A DNA stretch of 15,730 nucleotides from Verrucomicrobiales bacterium (GTDB lineage Bacteria > Verrucomicrobiota > Verrucomicrobiia > Limisphaerales > JAFMIX01), in assembly GCA_017853785.1 (NCBI GenBank), contig JAFMIX010000018.1, forward strand, positions 1 through 15,730, given 5' to 3'. Shown in pieces: positions 7,128 to 13,557 of the stretch. Position numbers and translations under genes: made by a program. Position 1 is the stretch's first letter; each line of letters starts with the position of its first letter. The notes beneath the pieces are model-generated. The model did no database searches, had not been told where the DNA came from, and worked only from the letters and a program-made list of their open reading frames with translations.

Positions 7128-7655
7128 GGCTTCGATGGCCTTGGTGACTTCCTCAGAGTCCGGCGTGACCTTGGGTTCGAAGCGGGCGAGAATCTTGCCA
7201 TCTTTGCCGATCAGGAATTTGCCGAAGTTCCACTTGATGTTGCCGGGAAAGGGCGAGTTGGTTCCGGCGAGCGCGCTGTAGAGCGGGTGCCGGTTCGCGC
7301 CGTTCACCTCGAGCTTGTCGAACAGCGGGAAAGTGACTTGGAATTTGCTGGAGCAGAATTCCTTGATGGCTTCGTTGCTGCCGGGTTCCTGGCCACCGAA
7401 CTGGTTACAGGGAAAGCCGAGCACGCTGAAACCCTTCTCCTGATATTTCTGATGCGTGGTTTCGAGGGCGGTGTATTGCTTGGTGAGGCCACACTGGGAA
7501 GCGACGTTGACGATGAGCAGCACCTTGCCTTTATAGGGCGCGAGCGTGGTATCTTTGGAATCAATATCCTTGAGCTTGATGTCGTAGAGGGATTCAGCGG
7601 AAGCTGCGAGGGTGGTCATAAACAGCAACGTGGCGAGGCGGGTGAACAGTTTCAT
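7110..7655 (-). CDS. Exported glutathione-peroxidase-family thiol peroxidase
   Basis: The GPx family reduces hydrogen peroxide and organic peroxides; bacterial cysteine forms mostly use thioredoxin. From the ATG at 7655 the protein has 181 residues. Residues 1-20 form a signal peptide (MKLFTRLATLLFMTTLAASA, probable cut before ES), so it likely acts outside the cytoplasm. The catalytic tetrad is visible: C55 in NVASQCGLT, Q89 in CNQFGGQEPGS, and W142 and N143 in IKWNFGKF. The nucleophile is cysteine, not selenocysteine. C101 in FCSSKFQVTFPLF sits where thioredoxin-dependent relatives carry the resolving cysteine, which favours a 2-Cys mechanism. A TTG at 7691 would overlap the upstream gene's stop as TTGA and add 12 residues, but it would bury the signal peptide, so I prefer 7655. 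The gene is last in the moxR cluster, 32 bases after the transglutaminase. Confidence 0.92.
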   Translation of the reverse strand: MKLFTRLATLLFMTTLAASAESLYDIKLKDIDSKDTTLAPYKGKVLLIVNVASQCGLTKQYTALETTHQKYQEKGFSVLGFPCNQFGGQEPGSNEAIKEFCSSKFQVTFPLFDKLEVNGANRHPLYSALAGTNSPFPGNIKWNFGKFLIGKDGKILARFEPKVTPDSEEVTKAIEAALAAK

Positions 7656-7687
7656 GGGCGAGAGATTCGGCGAAACCGGGAGGCTTG

Positions 7688-9820
7688 TCAAATGGAGGTC
7701 CAGCCTGTGGTCTGCTCATTTGATGGCGTGCCGCCGCGCAGATTCCTTGCTGCGGGCAAGGCTCGCAGACATTCCGTGGTGCGCTGGCGCAACGCCTCCC
7801 GCTCCGGCGCACTCAATCCTTGCGGGTCAAAGCGGTAGGCATAGTGCAGGCGCAGGATTTCCCGCAAGTCGACGCTGGTGTCGCGCAGGGCGGGCTCGGC
7901 TGCGGCGCGGGCGAGCCAGATGGCGAGCGTTTCGTCCCCGCGCCGTGCGCCGATGAATTCCGCGAGCGGCTTTTCCAGCCGGTAGAATTCCGAATCCCGG
8001 CCGGGCCATTCGCGGGCGCTTTCAGCGGCGGATTTCTTCCTGCCGCGTCGCGCGCGCCATACGATTTGCCAGAGCAGGAACGCCAGCACCGGCAGCAATG
8101 CCCACAGGATATATTGCCGGATATGGCTTTGGCCCCAACGGAACTTGGAAAATTCGAACCACGCCCGCGACCACGCGTCGGAAAAAAATTCAAACGGTGA
8201 CTTTCGCTCTGCCTCCAGCGCGTTGCGCGTGCCGGGCGTGGTGTCAAAATCCTCCCACCGTTGTGCCGCCGCATTCCACACCAAACACCACGCGTGCGCA
8301 TCGCGGTAGCGCACCACGTATTTGTCAGCGCCGGATTCCTCATGCACGACGTAGCCGACGGCATAACGCGCGGGGATGCCGAGCCGCCGCAACATCAGCG
8401 TGGTGGCGGTGGCGAAATATTCACAATGCCCCGAACGCGTCGCCATCAGGAAGCGGCCGAGATGCGTATAATTTGTCATGCGGCGCGGTTCGCGTTGCCA
8501 GAGAATGTAGGTGAATTTCGTCGCAAATAACGACCGGACGGCCGCGAGCTTGTGGGCGTCATCCAGGCCGGCGAGGCTCATTTCGCCAATGACACTGTCG
8601 AGCGAATTGGTCTCTTCATCGGGGACGCGCAGGTCCTCGGTGCTGTTTGCGGGAGCATCCGCCGTGGCGCCCGGGGCGAATCGCGCATCGTAGATCACCA
8701 GTCCCGGCCCCTCGGCCCAAGTCGTGCCGAGACCGTTGAGCTTCACGGAGTCCACGTCCAGATGATCGATCCGTCCGCAGCCGGAGGGAAGCGGCAGCAC
8801 GCCGCGCCGGCCCGGTAGGTAATTCGCGATGCGCACGCTGCTGGCGCACCGCTTGTTCGGGATCCGCACCCAGCTTGTGAGATTGGTTTCCACATTCCCG
8901 TCGGCGAATTCCCGGTTCGTCGGGCTGACGCTCCACCAGGTGATCCGGTAATTGTCATAACTCGCCTCGCGCAGGAGCGGCGGCGGGCTCAGGCCGGGCG
9001 GAATTTCGAGCCGCAGCACGATGCCGCCGGATTGTGAAATGCGTCCGACCTCGCCGATGGCGGTCTTGGTGCGGGTCGGGTCGAAGCGACCGCGATCCAT
9101 CAACTGGCCCATCCACTTCGCACTCATACCGCCGAGAATGGATTGAAGCTGCAAAATTCCCTGCTGGCCGAAGAAGCCCGCCGTCGCCGCCACACCCAGC
9201 GCCACCACCCAGATGAGCGCGTGAAACCGATGCGGTCGCACCGTCCAAAGCGCCCACGCCATCAAAACCACGAACCCCCAGAAATAGCCTGAGGCGCCGC
9301 CCGAATGCATGCTCGCCGCGCCGAGGCACACGCCGAAATAAGGCCATCCCGCGTTGAACGTGCGGCCCGGCGGCAGCCGCTTGCCTTCGCGCCACGCCGC
9401 CTGCCGCCGCCGCCATTGCACCAGCGAACCCACGGCCACCGGCACTTCCGGCCGCGTGCTGTAGGCCTGCGCCACGACAAACAAAAAAAACACCATCGGC
9501 AGCCAGCGGATGACTGCGAGCGCGGTCGCGACGGTGGCGTTGCCGGCTTTTTTCTGCGCGCCTAAAGTCTGGTCCTCTACCAGCCCGCCGAAACTGGCCG
9601 GGCCGTCGTTCGCCGAGAAGGCGTAGAGCAACGCCGCCAGCCCGGCCAGTTCGCAGAACATGACGATGCGGCGGAATTCCTCGTCGGTGAATTCCCAGCG
9701 CTGCTTCACGATCCGCGCCGCCTCCACCAGCGCGCCCATGACTGCGCCCACCCAGAGCAGGTCGGATTGCCAGCCCCAGAAGAGCAGCGCGCATCCGAGC
9801 AATAGCGGCGGCGTTTTCAT
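7688..9820 (-). CDS. Membrane-anchored transglutaminase-like protein (TgpA type)
   Basis: This 710-residue protein has the TgpA layout: N-terminal membrane segments (about 5-30, 50-70, 101-120 and, less clearly, 160-215), a large extracytoplasmic region with a transglutaminase core, one C-terminal membrane segment (about 570-590), then a cytoplasmic tail of roughly 115 residues. The papain-like catalytic triad is complete: C466 in RSGHCEYFATA, H509 in YRDAHAW and D526 in EDFDTTPG. Family members cross-link or cleave peptide or amine bonds. The substrate here cannot be told from sequence; a peptidoglycan or envelope protein target would be a guess. ATG 9820 overlaps the DUF58 stop by four bases (ATGA), so the two are translationally coupled. 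The moxR-DUF58-transglutaminase order is the commonly seen arrangement, which supports the assignment. Confidence 0.9.
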   Translation of the reverse strand: MKTPPLLLGCALLFWGWQSDLLWVGAVMGALVEAARIVKQRWEFTDEEFRRIVMFCELAGLAALLYAFSANDGPASFGGLVEDQTLGAQKKAGNATVATALAVIRWLPMVFFLFVVAQAYSTRPEVPVAVGSLVQWRRRQAAWREGKRLPPGRTFNAGWPYFGVCLGAASMHSGGASGYFWGFVVLMAWALWTVRPHRFHALIWVVALGVAATAGFFGQQGILQLQSILGGMSAKWMGQLMDRGRFDPTRTKTAIGEVGRISQSGGIVLRLEIPPGLSPPPLLREASYDNYRITWWSVSPTNREFADGNVETNLTSWVRIPNKRCASSVRIANYLPGRRGVLPLPSGCGRIDHLDVDSVKLNGLGTTWAEGPGLVIYDARFAPGATADAPANSTEDLRVPDEETNSLDSVIGEMSLAGLDDAHKLAAVRSLFATKFTYILWQREPRRMTNYTHLGRFLMATRSGHCEYFATATTLMLRRLGIPARYAVGYVVHEESGADKYVVRYRDAHAWCLVWNAAAQRWEDFDTTPGTRNALEAERKSPFEFFSDAWSRAWFEFSKFRWGQSHIRQYILWALLPVLAFLLWQIVWRARRGRKKSAAESAREWPGRDSEFYRLEKPLAEFIGARRGDETLAIWLARAAAEPALRDTSVDLREILRLHYAYRFDPQGLSAPEREALRQRTTECLRALPAARNLRGGTPSNEQTTGWTSI

Positions 9821-11163
9821 GTCAGCCTGGCCAGTCCTTCCTCAATTTTCCCGAGTTCCAGCGTGACAAATTTTTCCGGGCCGTCGCGCATCAGCAGCGC
9901 GTCGGTCGCCGCGCCTTCGCCTGCCGGCACGATGATCAGCACCATGACGGGCACGCCGAGCGCCTGGAGCTTGCGCACGAAGCTGCGCCGTTCCGCATCC
10001 CACGCGAGCAACACGCACACGACGCCGCTGACGGACTTGGCGTGGTCGAGCACTAGGGTTTCCAGTTTCGTGAACGGTTGGTCCGCGCAGGCCTGCGCCG
10101 AGGCGAGGATTTCCAGCATCTGGTCGCCGCGCGCGAGGCTCCGGCCCGCCGTGAAGCAGAACGCTTGTGTGCCAACGAACAGCAGGTCCAGCAATGATTC
10201 CTGCGTGATGATGGTGCACGCGAACGACGCGGCCACCGACACGGCCTCCTCGAAAATATCGCTGCGTGGATGTGGCGCGAACGTGTCCAGCACCAGCGCG
10301 TGGCGCACAAAGAATTCATCCTCGAACTCCTTCACGATGGGCATGCCGGTCTTGGCCCAACTGCGCCAATGGATGTGCCGCTGCGGGTCGCCACGCCGAT
10401 AGTCGCGCAGCGAGACGAATTCATCGCTCTGCCCCACGCTGGCCGCCAGCGCCACGCCGCCTTCCTGATATTCCTGCGTGCCGGGCAGCGCGAGGCGCGG
10501 CAGCGGATAACGCTTGGGCAACACCAGCACGGTTTGCGGCGCGCGGACGCTGACGAAGGCACGGAACAGACCCAGCGGGTCGGGCCGCGCGAGCGTCGCG
10601 CCCTCGAATCGCAGCACGCCGCGTCGTAGCGGGACCATCTCACACTTGGCTTCCGCAGTGCCGTTGGCGGCGAGCGGCGGCACGGCAGCGTCTTTCAGCG
10701 TCGCGAGTTTGAAGGAATTGCTCCAACGCCGCCGGCTCAGGCGCAGGGAGCGCAACTGTTTGCCATCCGCCAACTGGAAGTCGCGCCATTCGGCAAAGGC
10801 CGGACGCGAGTCGGCGAGGTCTTCGATAAGCGCGAGGTCGGACTGAACTTCCCGCGTGAGGTTGGCGACATTTACGCGGTAGTGCAGTGGTTGGCCCGCC
10901 GTGCCGAAGCGGGGCAGGGCGCGTTCGATGGCAAACCGCGCGCGGAAAACCCGGCTGCACAGGAACGCCACCAGCAGCACGAAGAACAGGAACATGAACC
11001 CCTGGTAGCCGACAGTACTGTCCACGTTTGCGCCGAACAACGCGGCGGCGCAAAGTCCCACCACCGCTGCCTTCCCCGCCGTGGTGTAGCGCCGCTCCGC
11101 CCAATGCTGCATCCACGTCGCGATGCGATAGCTGCGGTAGAGGATGCGCCAAATCAAATTCAT
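9817..11163 (-). CDS. DUF58 domain-containing membrane protein
   Basis: From the ATG at 11163 the protein has 448 residues. Two hydrophobic stretches near the N-terminus (about 30-45 and 53-71) anchor it, followed by a soluble region. The DUF58 signature LRDYRRGDPQRHIHW is at 252-266, then AKTGMPIVKEFEDEF. After it comes a von-Willebrand-A-like fold region (FVRHALVLDTFAPH and later segments), as usual for DUF58 proteins, which pair with MoxR ATPases. The biochemical role is unknown. Start choice: an in-frame ATG at 11226 adds 21 residues whose codons include repeat-like sequence (CGCAAATCCCAAATC) and do not resemble a DUF58 N-terminus. The later ATG gives a basic, membrane-proximal start. The gap to moxR is 79 bases with the chosen start, 16 with the other. 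The stop overlaps the transglutaminase start. Confidence 0.9.
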   Translation of the reverse strand: MNLIWRILYRSYRIATWMQHWAERRYTTAGKAAVVGLCAAALFGANVDSTVGYQGFMFLFFVLLVAFLCSRVFRARFAIERALPRFGTAGQPLHYRVNVANLTREVQSDLALIEDLADSRPAFAEWRDFQLADGKQLRSLRLSRRRWSNSFKLATLKDAAVPPLAANGTAEAKCEMVPLRRGVLRFEGATLARPDPLGLFRAFVSVRAPQTVLVLPKRYPLPRLALPGTQEYQEGGVALAASVGQSDEFVSLRDYRRGDPQRHIHWRSWAKTGMPIVKEFEDEFFVRHALVLDTFAPHPRSDIFEEAVSVAASFACTIITQESLLDLLFVGTQAFCFTAGRSLARGDQMLEILASAQACADQPFTKLETLVLDHAKSVSGVVCVLLAWDAERRSFVRKLQALGVPVMVLIIVPAGEGAATDALLMRDGPEKFVTLELGKIEEGLARLT

Positions 11164-11172
11164 CAGATTTGG
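11149..11172 (-). promoter_or_regulatory. Hairpin with the DUF58 start codon in its loop
   Basis: CCAAATC (11166-11172 read on the minus strand) and GATTTGG (11149-11155) are perfect 7-base arms around a 10-base loop holding the preferred ATG (11161-11163). In mRNA this would present the start codon in a loop, and no Shine-Dalgarno sequence is evident. The A/T-rich arms make it a weak stem. It may instead be a by-product of the AAATCCCAAATC-like repeat sequence there. Confidence 0.25.
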
Positions 11173-11242
11173 GATTTGCGACTTTCGAGTTCCGCGCACT
11201 TGCTTTGCAGCGCGGCAATCAGCCATCGAAAATCATCAATGA

Positions 11243-12193
11243 TTAAGCGGGCACTTTGAGTTTCTTGACGCTTTCCTCCACCACGCCGCGTGCGGTGAGG
11301 CCGGAGAACTTTGCCTGCGGTTGCATTACGAGCCGGTGCGCGATGACTGGCACGGCCAGCTCTTGGATCAGCTCGGGCGTGACGAACTGGAGGTCGTCGA
11401 ACAGCGCCAGCGCCTGCGCGGCTTTCATCAGGGCGATGGATGCGCGCGGGCTGGCGCCGAGCTGGACGCCGTTGGCGTTGCGCGTCGCGCCGACGATGTC
11501 CACGATGTAGCGTTTGAGTTCATCGCTGAACCGCACGACCTCGACGGCACGGCGCAGCGCAAGAACGTCCGCCGTGCTGACGACGGGTTTGATCTCCTCG
11601 ATGGGGGGGGTGTGTTGGTGCGCGGTGATGATGGCGACTTCTTCCTGCGGCGAGACGTAGCCGAGGGTGAATTGCATCGCGAACCGGTCCATCTGCGCCT
11701 CGGGCAGCGGATAGGTGCCGCGGAATTCGAGGGGGTTTTCCGTGGCCATGACGAAGAAGATTTCCGCGAGGGTGCGTCGCTCGCCTTCCACACTGACCTG
11801 GCCTTCGCCCATGGCTTCGAGCAACGCGGATTGCGTGCGCGGCGAAGCGCGGTTGATTTCGTCGGCCAACAAAATGTCCGTGAACACCGGGCCTTCGTGA
11901 AAATGAAATTCCTGATCGCGCTGGTTGAAGACGGAGACGCCGAGAATGTCCGAGGGTAGCAGGTCGGGCGTGAATTGGATGCGTTTGAACCGTGCGTCAA
12001 TGGAGCGGGCGAGCGCCTTGGCGAGCGTGGTCTTGCCGGTGCCGGGTGAATCCTCGAGCAACACGTGTCCGCCGCTGGCGAGCGCGGCGAGGAGCTTGCG
12101 CGTGGCAGCGCCTTGCCCCTGCATGATGCGGCCGATGTTGGCGGTGATTTTGTGGTAAATCTCGCGAGCGGGGGCGGAGGGGTGGTGGCTCAT
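11243..12193 (-). CDS. MoxR-family AAA+ ATPase
   Basis: MoxR ATPases are cytoplasmic AAA+ proteins thought to act as chaperones for maturation of partner complexes, commonly with DUF58 and VWA proteins. This one has 316 residues, the normal length. Walker A is EDSPGTGKT at 47-55 (K54). Walker B is ILLADEINR at 107-115 (D111, E112). It continues into RASPRTQSALLEAMGEGQVS, typical of MoxR, with sensor 1 ATENP at 150-154 and YPLPEAQMDRF at 161-171. The C-terminal lid follows. It is first in a minus-strand cluster with DUF58 and transglutaminase genes. A run of eight identical bases (G at 11603-11610, C in the coding sense) encodes part of HTPPIEE near residue 195; the frame is intact. ATG 12193 has no clear Shine-Dalgarno sequence. 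Chaperone activity on its neighbours is inferred from family context. Confidence 0.94.
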   Translation of the reverse strand: MSHHPSAPAREIYHKITANIGRIMQGQGAATRKLLAALASGGHVLLEDSPGTGKTTLAKALARSIDARFKRIQFTPDLLPSDILGVSVFNQRDQEFHFHEGPVFTDILLADEINRASPRTQSALLEAMGEGQVSVEGERRTLAEIFFVMATENPLEFRGTYPLPEAQMDRFAMQFTLGYVSPQEEVAIITAHQHTPPIEEIKPVVSTADVLALRRAVEVVRFSDELKRYIVDIVGATRNANGVQLGASPRASIALMKAAQALALFDDLQFVTPELIQELAVPVIAHRLVMQPQAKFSGLTARGVVEESVKKLKVPA

Positions 12194-12305
12194 AAGTTAG
12201 TGCCGACAAGTTACTTCAACCCCGGCGCGAGGCAAAAGTTTTCGGGAAAACGCGGTGGACGGTTTCAGACTTGAAAAGCCGGGGCGGCTGATCACAGCTG
12301 GCTTT
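12194..12305. promoter_or_regulatory. moxR upstream region with near-palindrome
   Basis: This 112-base gap separates the glycoside-hydrolase-like gene from moxR. GTTTTC-GG-GAAAAC at 12238-12251 has perfect 6-base arms with a 2-base centre, about 45 bases before the moxR ATG: operator-like symmetry at a plausible distance. I find only a weak promoter on the minus strand (TTGCCT, 16 bases, TAACTT), so I do not call its boxes. The GH-like gene's possible terminator occupies the far end of the gap. Confidence 0.3.
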
Positions 12306-12308
12306 TCA
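12272..12308 (-). terminator. Possible intrinsic terminator behind the ftsH/GH-like pair
   Basis: Read on the minus strand, TGAAAAGCC (starting with the gene's own stop codon) pairs perfectly with GGCTTTTCA, nine bases per arm (12300-12308 and 12272-12280), around a 19-base loop that can itself fold (CAGC-loop-GCTG). The A-run on one arm and T-run on the other are typical of bidirectional intrinsic terminators. The long loop and the T-run lying inside the stem lower confidence. Confidence 0.45.
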
Positions 12309-13535
12309 CGGCTCGAACTTCAGCAAGGCGCCCGCTCCTGGAGCGAGCCAGGAGAATTCCCGGTCGTATTTCTCCGCGCGACCCGTGAATGGTGAGATGA
12401 TCTGCAACTGCCGGGGCGCGGTGCGGAATTGCGGCTGGCAGCGGCGCGCGCGGGCCAGATCCTTGTTTACGATCAGCACGTAGGCGGTGCCGTCACGGTG
12501 GGTGAATTCGCCGATGACAAAATTTCCGGCGGTCATGGCGGTCACGAGGTTGGTGGCGGCGGGGCCGGAGCAGCCTTCTGGGATTTCGCCGAGATGATAC
12601 ACGGCGGTGTTGGTGAGTTGCAGGATGGTCGGCGCGAGGTGCTGCACCTGGAGATTGATGTTCTGCAGCAAATACCACGTCGGGGATTCGTGACCGAACT
12701 GATCCACGGGCGCGAGGTGGGAGTCCGGGCCGGTGGCGAAATAGGTGAACCAGCACAAGCCGCGCCCGCCGTAGGCGAGCGTGGTGTAGGCGAGCAGGCG
12801 GAAATCGGCGGCGGTCGGCTCGCGGTAATCGAAGTGCGCGGCGGCGAGAATGGTGTTCCAGAATTCCGCGCCGTGCTTCCGGGCCAAGGCGCGGATCAGC
12901 TCAAGGTTCGTCCAATACGCGCCGTCCACGCTGCCGTTGTCGAGCAGCGAATAGTTGTCGTAGCTGATGATGGGCGGGCGGCAGGTGGCGGCGAAAGTCT
13001 CGAGATATTCGGCGTAATTGGTCGTGCCAATCCAACGCGCGCCGGCGTAGTTTGGAAAGAGATTGATGTAGGGAAATTTCCCTGGCGCGATTTCCCGCAC
13101 AAGCCCGGCGACTTCGCCGAGGCCGGGCAACATGGCGAGGTTCGGCTCATCGCGGAGCTTATAACCAAAGACGGCGGGATGCCGCCCGACTTGGCGGACG
13201 AGGCTGGTGATATTCGAGCGGGCGCGGGTCGAGTCCACGTTGGTCCAGTCGTATTCCGTTACGCGCGGGTCGGCGACGATGGCGCGTAGCCCGGCGGCAT
13301 GGCAGGCATCCAGCGCGGCGGGGGTGACGAACCCGGCGAGGTTGAAGCCACACTCGCGCATCCGCCGCAACAGGGCCGCGTTGGTGGGCGCGTTGTTGTA
13401 GGGCATGATGGGGAAGAACGCGTCGCTTATGGCGGAAACTTCTTTTGCCGCCACCACCGGAGCGACGGGCGCGACCAGCACCAGCGCAAAGAAAAAACCG
13501 AATGCGCGAACTAAACGACGCGCACTCGGTTTCAT
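12306..13535 (-). CDS. Secreted glycoside-hydrolase-like (TIM-barrel) protein
   Basis: From the ATG at 13535 the protein has 409 residues. The N-terminus MKPSARRLVRAFGFFFALVL followed by an Ala/Val-rich stretch is a signal peptide ending near residue 30 (VVAA). The rest reads like a glycosidase barrel: a start resembling beta-galactosidase-type domains (FFPIMPYNNAPTNAALLRRM), then GFNLAGFVTP, and FGYKLRDEPN at 123-132, where E130 sits in a position like the acid/base glutamate of clan GH-A enzymes. PIISYDNYSLL near 188 and YGGRGLCWFTYFATG at 255-269 are typical late-barrel strands. A short beta-sandwich-like C-terminus follows. I cannot name the family or substrate, and a second catalytic glutamate is not certain. 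The open frame extends upstream to 13799, but that part is antisense-frame ftsH. It begins 22 bases after the ftsH stop, so probably shares its transcript. Confidence 0.75.
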   Translation of the reverse strand: MKPSARRLVRAFGFFFALVLVAPVAPVVAAKEVSAISDAFFPIMPYNNAPTNAALLRRMRECGFNLAGFVTPAALDACHAAGLRAIVADPRVTEYDWTNVDSTRARSNITSLVRQVGRHPAVFGYKLRDEPNLAMLPGLGEVAGLVREIAPGKFPYINLFPNYAGARWIGTTNYAEYLETFAATCRPPIISYDNYSLLDNGSVDGAYWTNLELIRALARKHGAEFWNTILAAAHFDYREPTAADFRLLAYTTLAYGGRGLCWFTYFATGPDSHLAPVDQFGHESPTWYLLQNINLQVQHLAPTILQLTNTAVYHLGEIPEGCSGPAATNLVTAMTAGNFVIGEFTHRDGTAYVLIVNKDLARARRCQPQFRTAPRQLQIISPFTGRAEKYDREFSWLAPGAGALLKFEP

Positions 13536-13557
13536 GAAGGTTGCTTTCAGCCTTGGC

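Noticed and set aside
7110..7655. Selenoprotein glutathione peroxidase
   Set aside because: The catalytic position is an ordinary cysteine codon and no in-frame TGA occurs there.
12429..13289. 286-codon open frame on the plus strand
   Set aside because: Antisense to the signal-peptide-bearing barrel protein, with Gly/Val/Glu-rich shadow composition.
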